Assembly (NCBI RefSeq): GCF_024679095.1
Contig: NW_026111622.1
Span: 1-64,000, forward strand
Direction: 5' to 3'
Length of the DNA: 64,000 bases
Origin: Eriocheir sinensis
Lineage: Eukaryota > Arthropoda > Malacostraca > Decapoda > Varunidae
A model generated the notes under the pieces. It did not search any database. It was not told where the DNA came from and worked only from the letters and a program-made list of their open reading frames with translations. Position numbers and translations under genes: made by a program. Positions 14,201 through 31,139 of this stretch are shown here, one piece after another; the first letter of the stretch is position 1, and the number at the start of each line of letters is the position of its first letter.

Positions 14201-16153
14201 TATAAAATACACATAGAATAATGTTAAATCGTATCAAAATAAATAAACAGAATATCAATAAAATAATTTAAATTTGTATGAAAATAAAGATGCAAAATAC
14301 CCATATAATAACGCATATATGCATAAAAATATATATACAAAAATAAACATGAAATAATTAAATTTGTATTGAAATAAATATACAAAATGCATATACAATA
14401 AGGTAAATTTGTATTGAAATACATATGCAAAATACACATCAATAATATAAATTTGTATCAAAATATATATACGAATACACATAAAATAGAGTAAAATGAA
14501 AATATACATACAAAATACATATAAAACGATTTAAATAGTATAAAAATATATATAAAATACAAAATACACCTAAAATAATGTAAATTCGAATCAAAATAAA
14601 CAAACAAAATTCCGATAAAAGAACGTATATTTGTAGGAAAATAAATATACAAAATACACATAAAATAAAGAAAATTTGAATAAAAATATGTACAAAAAAA
14701 ACAAAAATAATTTCAATTTTTATGAAAATTGATATACAAAATACACATATAATTAGTTAAATTTGTACAAATTTGTACATGTACAAAATACACATAAAAT
14801 AATGAAAATTTGTATGAAATGAAAACAAATACACATAAAATAACGTACATTTGTATTAAATATATATTCAAAATACACATAGAAAATAATGTAAAATCGT
14901 ATCAAAATAAATACACAAAATATCAATAAAATAATGTAAATTTGTATGAAAATAAAGATGCAAAATACCAATAAAATAAAGCATATTTTTATAAAAATAC
15001 ATAAACATAAATACACATTCAATAATTAAATTTGTAGTAAAATTAATATACAAAATGCACATACAATAAGGTAAATTTTTATTAAAAAAATATGCAAAAT
15101 ACACATAAAACAATGTAAATTTGTTTCAAAATATATATACGAATACACATAAAATAACGCAGATTTCTATAGAAATATATATACAAAATACACTTGAGAT
15201 GCTGTAAATACGTATCAAAATATATATACAAAATAGACATTAAATAATGTAAATTCGTGTCAAAATATTAAAACAAAATATTAATGACAGAATGTGTATT
15301 TGTATGAAAATAGATATACAAAATACACATAAAATATCGCAAATTTGTATAAAACTATATACAAAAATACACAAAAATAATTTAAATTTGTTTGAAAATA
15401 AGTATACAAAATACACATAAAATTAGATAAATTTGTATTGAAATACATTTACAAAATACACATAAAATAATGTAAATTTGAATGAAAATATATAAACAAA
15501 TACACTTAAAATAACGTAAATTTGTATGAAATATATATACAAAATACACAATAAGTAATGTAAATATGTATAAAAAAAAATATATACAAAACCCAAATAG
15601 AATAATGTAAAATCGTAACAAAATAAATACACAGAATATTAATAAAATAATGTAAATTTGTATGAAAATAAAGGAGCAATATATCCATAAAATAACGCAT
15701 TTTTTTAAAATATATATACCAAAATACATATAATAAATTTAAATTTGTATTAAAATATATATACAAAATGCACATACAATAAGGTAAATTTATATTGAAA
15801 TAGATATGCAAAATACAAAAAAAACATGTAAAATTCGTTTCAAAATATATATGCGAATACACATAAAATAACGTAGATTTCTATAAAAATATATATACAA
15901 AATACACATAAAATGAAGTAAATACGTATAAAAAAATGAATACAAAATACACATAAAATAATGTAAATTCGTATCAAAATAAATAAACAAAATACCAATA
16001 AAAAAATGTGTATTTGTATAAAAATAAATATACAAAATACACATAAAATATCGTAAATTTATATAAAACTATATACAAAAATACAAAAAAGTAGTTAAAT
16101 TTGTATGAAAATAGATATACAAAATACATATAAAATTAACTAAATTTGAATTG

Positions 16154-16314
<161 letters not shown>

Positions 16315-17739
16315 AATACATCAAATAATGTAAATTGGTATCAAAATATTTATACAAATACACATATAATAACGTAAATTTGTATAAAAACACATAAACA
16401 AAATACACATTAAATAATGTAAATACGTATAAAAAAAAATATGTAGAAAATACACATATAATCATGTAATTCGTATCAAAATAAATAAACAAAATACCAG
16501 TAATATAATGTAAATTTGTATGAGAAAACATATACAAAATACATATAAAATAACGCTATTTTCTTTAAAAATATATGTACAAAAAAAAAGTAAATTTGCA
16601 TCAAAATATATATACAAAACACACATTAAATAATGTAAATGCGTATAAAAAAAATGTATAAAAAATACCTTTGAATTAATCTAAATTCGTATCGAATTAA
16701 ATTAACAAAATACCCATAAAATAATGTAGTTTTGGATGAAAATTTATATAGAAAATACAAATAAAATAACCTAAATACAAATACAAATATACACATTAAA
16801 TAATTTAAAATTGCATGAAACGAATATATGAAACAAACATAAAATAAGGTAAATTTGTAAAGAAATATATGTAAAAATACACATAAAATAATTTAAATTT
16901 GTATGAAAATATGTATTCAAATACACATAAAATAACAAGAATTTGTAAAAAATTTGTATCAAAATATATACGAGAGCACACAATAAAATTTTGTAAATTT
17001 CTATGAAAATATATATCCAAAATACACATAAAATAATGTAAATACGTAGAAACATATATATACAAAATACACATAAAATAATGGAAATTCGTATCAAAAT
17101 AAATAAACAAAATTGCAATAATAGAACGTATATATGTAGGAAAATATATATACAAAATACAAATAAAATAACTAAAATTTGTATAAAAATTTATACAAAA
17201 ATACGCAAAAATAATTTAAATTTGTTTGAAAATAGATAGGCAAAAGTCACATAAAATTAGGCAAATTAGGATTGAAATACATATACAAAACACTCATAAA
17301 ATAATGTAAATCTGTATGAAAATATATAAACAATGTATTTAAATACATTTACAAAAAATACATCAAATAGTGTTATTTTGAATTAAAATATATATACAAA
17401 TACACTTAAATTAACGTACATTTGTATAAAATATATATATAAAATCACATTAAATAATGTAAATATGTATACAAAAATATATACAAAACACAAATAGAAT
17501 AATGTAAAATCATATCAAAATAAATAAACAGAATATTAATAAAATAATGTAAATTTGTATGAAAATTAAGATGCAAAATAACCCAAAAATAGAGCATTTT
17601 TTATAAAAATATATATACCAAAACACACATAAAATATTTGAATTTGTATTAAAATAAATATACAAAATGCACACACAATGAGCTAAATTTGTATTGAAAT
17701 AGATATGCAAAATACATATAAAACAATGTAACTTTGTTT

Positions 17740-18067
<328 letters not shown>

Positions 18068-18407
18068 AATACACATAATATATACATATACACATAAAAA
18101 AATATATACAAAACACAAATAGTATAATATAAAATCGTATCAAAATATATACACAGAATATTAATAAAATAATGTACATTTGAATGAAAACTAAGATGCA
18201 AAATACCTATAAAATAACGCATTTTTTATAAAATTATAAATACCAAAATACACATAAAATATTTGATTTTGTATTAAAAAAAATATACAAAATGCAAATA
18301 CAATAACGTAAATTTGTATTGAAATAGATATGCACAAAACATATAAAACAATTTAAATTTGTTTCAAAATATATATACGAATACACATAAAATAACGTAG
18401 ATTTCTG

Positions 18408-18523
<116 letters not shown>

Positions 18524-19873
18524 AAATACAAATAAAATTAAGTAAATACGAATCAAAAATGTATACAAAATACACGTAAAATAATGTAAATTCGTATAAA
18601 TATAAATAAACAAAATACCAATAAGAAAATGTGTATTTGTATAAATATAAATATACAAAATGCACATAAAATAACGTAAATTTGTATAAAACTATATACA
18701 AAAATGCACAGAAGTAATTAAATTTGAATGAAAGTAGATATACAAAATACACACAAAATAAGCTAAATTTGAATTGAAATATATATACAAAATACATAAA
18801 ATAAAGTAAATTCGTTTCAAAATATTTTTAACAAATACACATATAATAACGTAAATTTGTAAAAAAAAAATATATAAACAAAATACACATTAAGTAATGA
18901 AAAAACGTATGAAAAAAATATTTACAAAATACACCAATAATCAAGTCACTCGTATCAAAATAAATAAACAAAAAACTAATAATGTAAATTTGTATGAGAA
19001 AACATATACAAAATACACATAAAATAACGTTTTAATTTTTTATAAAAATATATGTACAAAAATGCACATAAAATTAGTTTGCATAAAAAAATATATACAA
19101 AACACAAATATGAATACAAAATACCTATGAAATAATATAAACTCGTATCGAGTTAAATTAAGAAAATAACAATAAAATAATGTAATTTTGGATGAAAATA
19201 TATATAGAAAACACACATAAAATAAGCTAAATACAGATACAAATATACACATTAAATAATTTAAAATTGAAATAAATAAATATACAAAATAAACATAAAA
19301 TAAGGTAAATTGTAATAAAATATATGTAAGAATACACATAAAATAATATAAATTTGTATGAAAATATATATACAAATACACATAAAATAACATGAATTTG
19401 TATAAAATTTGTTTCAAAATATATACGAATACACACAATAAAATAACGTAAATTTTTATGAAAATGTATATATAAAATACACATAAAATAGTTTAAATAC
19501 GTAGAAAAATATATATACAAAATACACATAAAATAATGTAAATTCGTAAAAAATTAAATACACAAAATTCCAATAAAAGAATGTATATTAGTAGGAAAAT
19601 ATACATACAAAAAACAAATAAATAACTAAAATTTGTATAAAAATATATAAAAAAATACACAAAAATAATTTAAATTTGTTTGAAAATAGATATGCAAAAT
19701 ACACATAAAGTTAGGCAAATTTGTTTTGAAATACATATACAAAACTCACATAAAATAATGTAAATTTGTATGAAAATATATAAACAAATACATATAAAAA
19801 CACGTAAATTTGGATAAAATATACATACAAAATATACATTAAATATTTTAAATATGTATAAAAATATATTATA

Positions 19874-22800
19874 TTATATATATTTTTATTGATATTTGCG
19901 TTATTTATGTGTATTATCATAGAAATTTACATTATTTTATTGGTATTTTGTCTATTTATTTTGATACGAATTACATGATTATTTGTGTATTTTTTACATT
20001 TTTTTATACGTATTTACATTATTTAATGTATATTTTGTTTATATATTTTTATACAAATTTACGTTATTATATGTGTATAGGTATTTTGATACAAATTTAC
20101 ATTATTTTATGTATTTTGTATATATATTTCAATTAAAATTTACCTTATTTTATGTGTATTTTGTATATCTATTTATATTAATACAAAATCAAATATTTTA
20201 TGTTTTTTCGTATATATATTTAAAAAAAAAAACGTTATTTTATGGGTATTTTGCATCTTAATTTTCATACAAATTTACATTATTTTATTAATATTTTCTG
20301 TATTTATTTTGATACGATTTTACATTATTTTATTTGTGTTTTGTATATATTTTTTTATACATATTTACATTTTTTAATGTTTTTTTGGGATTTATATTTG
20401 ATACAAATTTACGTTATTTTAAGTCTATATGTCTATATATTTTCATTCAAATTTACATTATTTTATGTGTATTTTGTATATGTATTTCAATACAAATTTA
20501 CCTATTTTTATATGTTTTTGTATATTTATTTTCATACAAGTTTAAATTATTTTTCTGTATTTTTGTATATAGTTTTATACAAATTTAGGTTAATTTTATG
20601 TGTATTTTGTATATCTATTTTCATACAAATACACCTTCTTTTTATGATATTTTGTTTATTTATTTTGACACGAATTAACATTATTTAATGCGTATTTTGT
20701 ATATATATTTTTATACGTATTTACATTATTTCAAGTGTATTTTGTATATATATTTCTATAGAAATCTGCGTTATTTTATGTGTATTCGTATATATATTTT
20801 GAAACAAATTTACATTGTTTTATGTGTATTTTGCATATTTTTTCAATACAAATTTACCTTATTGTATGTGCATTTTGTATATTAATTTTAATACAAATTT
20901 GATTAATCTATGTGTATTTTTGTATATGTATTTTTATAAAAATATGCTATATTTTATAGGTATTTTGCATCTTTATTTTCATACAAATTTACATTATTTT
21001 ATTGATATTCTGTGTATTTATTTTGATATGATTTTACATTATTCTATGTGTATTTTGTATATATATATTTTATATAAAATGCATTTGTTTTCATTTCATA
21101 CAAATCTACATTATTTTATATGTTTTTTGTACATGTATTTAAATACAAATTTAACTAGTTCTATGTGTATTTTGTATATCTATTTTGTATGTATATTTTC
21201 ATAGAAATTTACTTTATTTTATGAGTATTCGTATATATATTTTGATACAAATTTACATTATTGATGTGTATTTTGCATATCTATTTCATTACAAATTTAC
21301 TTTATTTATTTTAATAGAAATTTAACTATTTTAGATCTATTTTTGAATATATATTTTTATGCAAATATGCGTTATTATATGGATATTTTGCATCTTTACT
21401 TTCATACAAATTTACATTATTTTATTGATATTCTCTTTATTTATTTTGATATGATTTAACATTATTCTATGTGTATTTTGTATATTTTTTTATACATATT
21501 AACATTATTTAATGTTCATTTTGTATATATATTTTATCGAAATTTACATTATTTTATGTGTATTTGTTTATATATTTTCATACATATTTAAATTTTTTTA
21601 TGTGTTTTTTTGTATATATATTTTTTTACGTATTTAAATTATTTTATGTGTATTTTGTTATACATTTTCATAAAAAAATTACGTTATTTTATTGTGTGTA
21701 TAAGTATATATTTTGATACAAATTTTATACAAATTCATGTTATTTAATGTGTATTTGTATATATATTTTCATACAAATTCATATTATTTTATGTGAATTT
21801 TTTCATATATTTCATTACAAATTTACCTTATTTTATGTTTATTTTGTATATTTATTTCATTCAATTTTATATTATTTTATGTGTATATTTGTATTTGTAT
21901 TTAGGTTATTTTATGTGTATTTTGTATATATATCGAAAATTACACTATTTTATTGATATTTTCTTAATTTAATTCGATGGGAGTTTAGATTATTTCATAG
22001 GTATTGTGTATACATATTTTTATAATCATTTACATTATCTAAAGTGTGTTTTGTATATATATTTTTATGCAAATTTATTTTATGTTCATTTTTGTACATA
22101 TATTTTTATAGAAATTTGCGTTATTTTATGTATATAGTTTTATATAAATTTACGTTATTTTATGCGCATTTTGTATATTTATATTTATACAAATACACAT
22201 TCTTTTATTGGTATATTGTTTATTTACATTTATACGAATTTACATTATTTTATGTGTATTTTGTATACATTTTTTTATACGTATTTACTTAATATTATGT
22301 ATATTTTGTATATGTATTTTTATAGAAATCTACGTTATTTTATGTGTATTCGTATATATATTTTGAAACAAATTTACATTATTTTATATGTATTTTGCAT
22401 ATCTATTTCAATACAAATTTACCTTATTGTATGTGCATTTTGTATATTTATTATAATACAAATTCAAATATTTTATGTGTATTTTGGTATCAATAATTTT
22501 ATAAAAAATGCGTTATTTTATAGGTATTTTGCATCTTAATTTTCATACAAATTTACATTATTTTATTAATATTCTGTGTATATATTTTGATACGATTTTA
22601 CATTATTCTATTTGTGTTTTGTATATATTTCTTTTATACATATTTACATTATTTAATGTGTATTTTGAATATATATTTCATAGAAATTTACGTTATTATA
22701 TGTGTATTTGTTTATATATTTTCTTCAAATTTACATTATTTTATATGTATTTTGTATATGTATTTCAATACAAATTAACCTAATTTTATGTGTATTTTGT

Positions 22801-23970
22801 ATATTTCTTTTCATACAAATTTAAATTATTTTTGTGTATTTTTGTATATAGTTTTATACAAATTTAGGTTATTTTATGTACGCATTTACATTATTTAATG
22901 TGTGTTTTGTATATATATTTTTATCCAAGGTTACTTTATTTTACGTTCATTTTTGGACATATATTTTTATGGAAATAAGCGTTATTTTATATGTATTTGT
23001 ATATGTTTTCTCATACAAATTTACAGTATTTTATTGATATTTTGTTTATTTAGTTTGATACGAATTACATGATTATATGTGTATTTTGTACATATTTTTG
23101 ATACGTATTTACATTACTTAATGTGTATTTTGTTTATATATTTTTTAACAAATTTACGTTATGTATTTTTATAAATATTTTGATACAAATTTACATTATT
23201 TTATGTATTTAGTATATACATTTCAATTCAAATCTAGCTTATTTTATCTGTATTTTGTATATCTATTTTCATACGAATTTAATTACTTCTGTGTATTTTT
23301 GTATATAGTTTTATACAAATTTACGTTATTTTATGTGTATTTTGTATACTTATATTAATACAAATACACATTCTTTTATTGGTATTTTGTTTATTTATTT
23401 TGATACGAGTTTACATTATTTTATGTGTATTTTGTATACATTTTCTTATACGTATTTACTTCATTTTATGTGTATTTTGTATATACATTTTTATACAAAT
23501 CTACGTTAATTTATGTGTATTCGTATATATATTTTGAAACAAATTTACATTGTTTTATATGTATTTTGCATATCTATTTCAATACAGATTTACCTTATTG
23601 TATGTGTATTTTGTATATTTATTTTAATACAAATTAATTTTTTCATGTGTATTTTGGTATATATATTTTTATAAAAAAATACGTTATTTAATGGGTATTT
23701 TGCATCTTTATTTTCATACAAATTTACATTGTTTTATTAATATTCTGTGTATTTATTTTGATTCGATTTTACATTATTCTATTTGTGTTTTTGTATACAT
23801 ATTTACATTATTTAATGTGTATTTTGTATATTTTAAAATAAATTTACGTTATTTTATGCGCATCTGTTAAAATATTTTGATACAAATTTACATTATTTTA
23901 TGTACTTTGTATATATATTTCAATACAAATTTAGTTTAATGTATGTACATTTTGTATATCTATTTTCATT
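19874..23970 (+). repeat. 46-bp AT satellite block 10 (plus orientation)
   Basis: About 4.1 kb of plus monomers. The part 20,869-23,105 also matches 4,511-6,745 directly. It contains no long TA tract. It ends at the recurring junction TCTATTTTCATTCGTATCAA near 23,970. Open frames up to 148 codons are satellite read-through. Confidence 0.85.
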
Positions 23971-25720
23971 CGTATCAAAATAAATAAACAAAATAGCAAT
24001 AAAATAATGTAAATTTGTATGAGAAAACATATAAAAATAAACATAAAATAACGCAAATTTCTAAAAAAATATATGTACAAAAATGCACATAAAATAAAGT
24101 AAATTTGCATAAAAATATATATACAAAACACACATTAAATAATGTAAATGCGTACATAGAAAAACCTAAATTTGTATAAAACTATATACAAAAATACACA
24201 AAAATATTTAAAATTTGTATGAAAAGAAATATACAAAGTACACATAAATTTAGGTAAATTTGTATTGAAATACATATACAAAATACACATAACATAATGT
24301 AAATTTGAATGAAAATATATAAACATATACACTTAAAATAACGTAAATTTGTATAAAATATATGTGCAAGATACACATTAAATAATGTAAATGTGAATAA
24401 AAAAATATATACAAAAAAGAAATAGAATAATGTAAAATCCTATCAATATAAATACACAGAATATCAATAAAATAAACCAATATACACATAAAATATTTAA
24501 ATTTTTATTGAAAGATGCAAAATTCCCATAAAATAGCGTATTTTTTATAAATATATATATACCAAAATACACGTAAAATATTTAAATTTGTATTGAAATA
24601 AATATACAAAATGCATATACAGTAAGGTAAATATGTATTGAAAGAGATATTCAAAAATACATAAAAAACAAAGTAAATTTGTTTCAAAATATATATAGGA
24701 ATACACATAAAATAACGTAGATTTCTATAGAAATATATATACAAAATACACATGAAATTATGTAAATACGTATAAAAATATATATATAAAATACATATCT
24801 AGGTAAATTCGTGTCAAAACAAATAAACAAAATATCATGAAAACAATGTATGAAATATATATGCAAGATACACATTAAATAATGTAAATATGTATAAAAA
24901 AAATATATACAAAAAACAAATAGAATAATGTGAAATCGTAACAAAATAATTTTAATAAAATAATGTAAATTTGTATGAAAATAGAGATGCAAAATTCCCA
25001 TCAAATAGCGCATTTCTTATAAAAATATATATACCAAAATACACATAAAATATTTAAATTTGTACTGAAATAAATATACAAAATGAACATACAATAAGGT
25101 AAACTTGTATTGAAAGAGATATGCAAAAATACATATAAAACAATGTAAATTTGTTTCAAAATATATATACGAATACACATAAAATAACGTAGATTTCTAT
25201 AAAAATATATATACAAAATACACATAAAATTAAGTAAATACGTATAAAAATAGATATACAGAATACACATCGAATAATGTAAAATTGTTTCAAAAAAAAA
25301 AATAAACAGAGTATAAATAAAATAATGTAAATTTGTATGAAAATCAAAATGAAAAATACCCATTAAATAAAGCATATTTTTTTATAAAAATACATATACA
25401 AAAATACACATAGCATAATTAAATTTGTATTAAAATTAATATACAAAATACATATACAATAAGGTAAATTTGTATTGAAAAAATATGCAAAATACACATA
25501 AAACAGTTTAAATTTATTTCAAAATCTATATACGAATACTCATAAATCAACGTAGATTTCTATAGAAATATATATACAAAATACACATCAAATGATGTAA
25601 ACACGTATAAAAATATATATATAAAATACACATTAAATAATGTAAATTCGCGTCAAAATAAATAAACAAAATATCAATAAAAGAATGAGTATTTGTACGA
25701 AAATAGATATACAATATACA
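23971..25720 (-). repeat. 46-bp AT satellite block 11 (minus orientation)
   Basis: About 38 inverted monomers. To about 25.5 kb it is the reverse complement of roughly 50.5-52.09 kb, including the variant with TTTATGTACGCATTTACATT near the left edge. It ends within GATATACAATATACACGTTA at about 25,720. Confidence 0.83.
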
Positions 25721-26006
25721 CGTTATTTTATGTGTATTCGTATATATATTTTGAAACAAATTTACACTGTTTTATTTGTATTTTGCGTTTTTTTTCAATA
25801 CAAATTTACCTTATTGTATGTGTGCATTTTGTATATTAATTTTAATACAAATTTAATTATTCTATGTGTATTTTTGTATATGTATTTTTTTTTTAAATAT
25901 GCTTTATCTTATGGGTATTTTGCATCTTTATTTTCATACAAATTAAAATTATTTTATTGATATTCTGTGTACTTATTTTGATACGATTTTACATTATTCT
26001 ATGTAT
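25721..26006 (+). repeat. 46-bp AT satellite block 12 (plus orientation, short)
   Basis: About six plus monomers, a direct copy of about 63,205-63,494. Shared unusual variants include ATTTGTATTTTGCGTTTTTT. It ends at TTCTATGTATAACAAAAATA, the same junction as near 63,495 and, inverted, near 37,320. Confidence 0.82.
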
Positions 26007-26078
26007 AACAAAAATAAATATATACAAAAATACACAAAAATAATTTAAATTTGTTTGAAAATAGATATGCAAAATACG
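26007..26078 (-). repeat. 46-bp AT satellite block 13 (minus orientation, about 72 bp)
   Basis: One and a half inverted monomers between two plus blocks. It reads AATTTGTTTGAAAATAGATA and ends in GCAAAATACGTGTATTTTGT. Its size suits a short templated insertion or the remnant of a larger inversion. Confidence 0.75.
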
Positions 26079-26702
26079 TGTATTTTGTATATATATTTCA
26101 ATTCAAATTTAGCTTATTTTGTGTGTATTTTTTATATATTTTCATACAAATTTAATTACTTCTGTGTATCTTTGTATATAGTTTTATATAAATTTACGTA
26201 ATTTTATGTGTATTTTGTATATTTATATTTATACAAATACACATTCTTGTATTGTTTTTTGTTTATTTATTTTGATACGATTTTACATTATTTTATGTGT
26301 ATTTTGTATACATTTTTTTATACGTATTTACTTAATTTTATGTGTATTTTGTATATATATTTTTATAGAAATCTACGTTTTTTTATGTGTATTCGTATAT
26401 ATATTTTGAAACAAATTTACATTGTTTTATATGTATTTTGCATATCTATTTCAATAGAAATTTACCTTATTGTATGTGTTTTTTGTATATTTATTTTAAT
26501 ACAAATTTAATTTTTTGTTGTGTATTTTGGTATATATATTTTTATAAATAAAAAAAATGCGTTATTTTATGGGTATTTTGCTTCTTTATTTTCATACAAA
26601 TTTACATTATTTTATTAATATTCTGTGTATTTATTTTGATACGATTTTACATTATTCTATTTGTGTTTTGTACATATTTTTTTATACAAATTAACGTTTT
26701 TT
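26079..26702 (+). repeat. 46-bp AT satellite block 14 (plus orientation)
   Basis: About 13 monomers, with the GTATTCGTATATATATTTTG variant near 26,391 and a TATAAATAAAAAAAATGCGT variant near 26,544 that is shared with 62,285 and 36,615. It ends in TTTTTTTATAAAATTATTGA near 26,702. Confidence 0.83.
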
Positions 26703-27319
26703 TATAAAATTATTGATACCAAAATACACATAAAATATTTCAATTTGTATTAAAATAAATATACAAAATGCACATACAATAAGGTAAATTTGTATTGAAA
26801 AAGATATGCAAAATACATATAAAATAATGTAAATTTTTTTCAAAATATATATACGAATACATATAAAATAACGTAGATTTCTATAAAAATACATATACAA
26901 AATACATATAAAATTAAGTAAATACGTATAAAAAAATGTATACAAAATACACATAAAATAATGTAAATTCGTATAAATGTAAATAAAGAATACACCAATA
27001 AAAGAATGTGTGTTTGTATAAATATAAATATACAAAATGCACATAAAATAACGTAAATTTGTTTAAACATAAAATAACGCAAATTTCTATAAAAATATAT
27101 GTACAAAAATTAACATAAAATAAATTTGCATAAAAATATATATACAAAACACACATTAAATAATGTAAATGAGTATAAAAATATGTATAGAAAATACCTA
27201 TGAAATAATCTAAATTCGTATCGAATTAAATTAAGAAAATACCAATAAAATAATGTAATTTTGGATGAAAATATATACAAAATACATAAAATAACCTAAA
27301 TACAATACAAATACATAAA
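26703..27319 (-). repeat. 46-bp AT satellite block 15 (minus orientation)
   Basis: About 13 inverted monomers, resembling the reverse complement of parts of 22.0-22.5 kb and of 58.1-58.6 kb (variants CATAAAATAACGCAAATTTC and CCTATGAAATAATC). Its right edge is a short AT-only stretch, ATACATAAATATATTATGGT. Confidence 0.82.
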
Positions 27320-30300
27320 TATATTATGGTATATACATTTCAATTCAAATTTAGCTTATTTTATCTGTATTTTGTATATCTATTTTCATACGAATTTAGT
27401 TACTTATGTGTATTTTGTATAGTTTATACAAATTTACGTTATTTTATGTGTATTTTGTATATATATATTTATATAAATACACATTCTTTATTGGTCTTTT
27501 GTTTATGTATTTTGATAAGAATTTACATTATTTTATGTGTATTTTGTATACATTTTTTTTTACGTATTTAATTAATTTTATGTGTATTTTGTATATATAT
27601 TTTTATAAGAAATGCGCTATTTTATGGGAATTTTGCATCTTTATTTTCATACAAATTTACATTATTTTATTAATATTCGGTGAATTTATTTTGATACGAT
27701 TTTACATTATTCGTTTTGGTTTTTGTATATATATATTTTTTAAATATTTACATTATTTAATGTGTATCTTGCATATATATTTTATACAAATTTATTATCT
27801 ATTATCTATTTTCATACAAATACACACTCTTTTCATGATATTTTGTTTATTTATTTTGACACGAATTTACATTATTTGATATGTATTTTTGTATATATTT
27901 TATACGTATTTACATAATTTCATATGTATTTTGTATATATATTTCTATAGAAATCTACTTTATTTTATGTGTATTCGTATATATATTTTGAAACAAATTT
28001 ACATTGTTTTATATGTATTTTTGAATATCTCTTTCAATATAAATTTACCTTACTGTATATGCATTTTGTATATATATTTCAATACAAATTTAAATATTTT
28101 ATGTGTATTTTGGTAAATATATTTTTATAAAAAATGCGATAATTTTTGGGAATTTTGCATCTTTAGTTTCATACAAATTTACATTATTTTATTGATATTC
28201 TGTGTATTTATTTTGATACGATTTTACATTATTCTATTTGCTTTTTGTATATATATTTTTAATACACATTTACATTATTTAATGTGTATCTTGCATATAT
28301 ATTTTATACAAATTTACGTTATTTTAAGTGTATTTGTTTATATATTTTCATTCAAATTTACATTATTTGATGAGTATTTTGTATATGTATTTCAATACAA
28401 ATTAACCTAATTTTATGTGTATTTTCTATATTTCTTTTCAAACAAATTTAAATTATTTTTGTGTATTTTTGTATATAGTTTTATACAAATTTAGATTATT
28501 TTATGTACGCATTTACATTATTTAGTGTCTGTTTTGTATATATATATATATTTTTTGCAAATTTACTTTATTTTATGTGCATTTTTGTACATATATTTTT
28601 ATAGAAATTTGCGTTATTTGTATATGTTTTCTCATACAAATTTACATTATTTTATTGCTATTTTGTTTATTTATTTTGATACGAATTACATGATTATAAG
28701 TGTATTTTGTACATATTTTTTATACGTATTTACATTACTTAATGTGTATTTTGTTTATATATTTTTAAACAAATCTACGTTATTATATGTATTTTTATAA
28801 ATATTTTGATACAGATTTACATTATTTTATGTATTTTGTATTTACATTTCAATTCAAATTTAGCTTATTTTAGCTGTATTTTGTATATATATTTTCATAC
28901 AAATGTAATTACTTATGTGTATTTTTGTATATAGTTTTATACAAATTTACGAAATTTTATGTGTATTTTGTATATTTATATTTATACAAATACATATTCT
29001 TTTACTGGTATTTTGTTTATTTATTTTGATACGATTTTTATGTATATTTTGTATTCATTTCTTAATACGTATTTACTTCATTTTGTGTATTTTGTATATA
29101 TTTTTTTATAGAAATCTACGTTATTTTATGTGTATTCGTATATATATTTTGAAACAAATTTACATTGTTTATATGTATTTTGCATATCTATTTCAATACA
29201 AATTTACCTTATAGTATGTGCATTTTTTACATATATTTTAATACAAATTTTAATATTTTATGTGTATTTTGGTATATATATTTTTATAAAAAATGCGTTA
29301 TTTTATGGCTATTTTGCATCTTTATTTTCATACAAATTTACATTATTTTATTAATATTCTGTGTATTTATTGTTGATACGATTTTACATTATTCTATTTG
29401 TGTTTTGTATATATTTTTTTATACATATTTACATTATTTAATGTGTATTATGTATATATATTTGATACAAATTTACGTTATTTTAAGTGTATATGTTTAT
29501 ATATTTTCATTCAAATTTCCATTATTTTATGTGTATTTTGTATATGTATTTCAATACAAATTTACCTAATTTTATGTGTATTTTGTATATTTATTTTCAT
29601 ACAAATTTAAATTATTTTTGTGAATTTTTGTATATAGTTTTATACAAACAGGTTATTTTATGAGCATTTTGTATATCTATTTTCATACAAATACACATTC
29701 TTTTATTGATATTTTGTTTATTTATTTTGACGAGAATTTAAATTATTTAATGTGTATTTGTATATATATATATATATATTTTTATACGTATTTACATCAT
29801 TTCATGTGTATTTTGTATATATATTTCTATAGATATCTACGTTATCTTATGTGTATTCGTATATAGATTTTTAAACAAATTTACACTTGTATGTGTATTT
29901 TGTATATTTTTTCAATACAAATTTACCTTATTGTACGTGCATTTTGTATATTAATTTTAATACACATTTAATTATTCTATGTGTATTTTTGTATATGTAT
30001 TTTTAAAAAAATATGCTTTATTTTATGGGTATTTTGCATCTTTATTTTCATACAAAATTACATTATTTTATTGATATTCTGTGTATTTATTTTGATATGT
30101 ATGTATTTATTTTGATATGTATATTTTGTGATATCTATTTTATACAAATGTACGTTATTTTATGTGAATTTGTTTTCATTTCATTCAAATTTACATTATT
30201 TTATGTGTATTTTGTACATGTATTTAAATACAAATTTAACTAATTATGTGTGTATTTTGTATATCTATTTTCATACAAATTGAAACTTTTTTTTTTTTTT

Positions 30301-30515
30301 GTATATATTTTTATTCAAATTTTCGTAATTTTATGTGTATTTTGTATATTTATTTTCCTAAATATACGTTCTTTTATCGGAATTTTGTTAATTTATTTTG
30401 ATACGAATTTTATTTTTTCTAGGTGTATTTGATATATATATATTTTTATACTTATTTACATAATTTTATATGTATTTTGAATATATATTATCATAGAAAT
30501 TTACTCTATATGTTT
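27320..30515 (+). repeat. 46-bp AT satellite block 16 (plus orientation)
   Basis: About 69 monomers. GTATTCGTATAT variants lie near 27,971, 29,131 and 29,850. A 20-bp local tandem, TGTATTTATTTTGATATGTA, is doubled at about 30,082-30,121. The right part (from about 29.9 kb) is a direct copy of 53,537-54,045. It ends at TACTCTATATGTTTATACAA. Confidence 0.85.
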
Positions 30516-31038
30516 ATACAAAAAAACACAAAAATAGTTTAAATTTGTATGAAAATAAATATACAAAATACACATAAAATTAGGTAAATTTGTATTGAAA
30601 TACATATACAAAATACACTTAAAATAATGTAAATTTGAATGAAATTATATAAAAAAATACACTTAAAATAACGTTAATTTGTATAAAATATATATAAAAA
30701 ATACACATTAAATAATGAAAATATGTATAAAAAAATATATACAAAACACAAATAGTATAATATAAAATCGTATCAAAATATATACTCAGAATATTAATAA
30801 AATAATGTACATTTGTATGAAAACTAAGATGCAAAATACCTATAAAATAACGCATTTTTTATAAAATTATATATACCAAAATACACATAAAATATTTGAA
30901 TTTGTATTAAAATAAATATACAAAATGCAAATACAATAATGTAAATTTGTATTGAAATAGATATGCAAAATACATATAAAACAATGTAAATTTGTTTCAA
31001 AATATATATACGAATACACATAAAATAACGTAGATTTC

Positions 31039-31043
<5 letters not shown>

Positions 31044-31118
<75 letters not shown>
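31044..31118. repeat. (TA)n microsatellite, about 75 bp, part of a composite tract
   Basis: A pure TA tract after GTAGATTTCTATAA. It passes directly into a GATA tract. It is the paralogue of the TA site at 18,411. Confidence 0.95.
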
Positions 31119-31120
<2 letters not shown>

Positions 31121-31139
31121 TAGATAGATAGATATAGAT

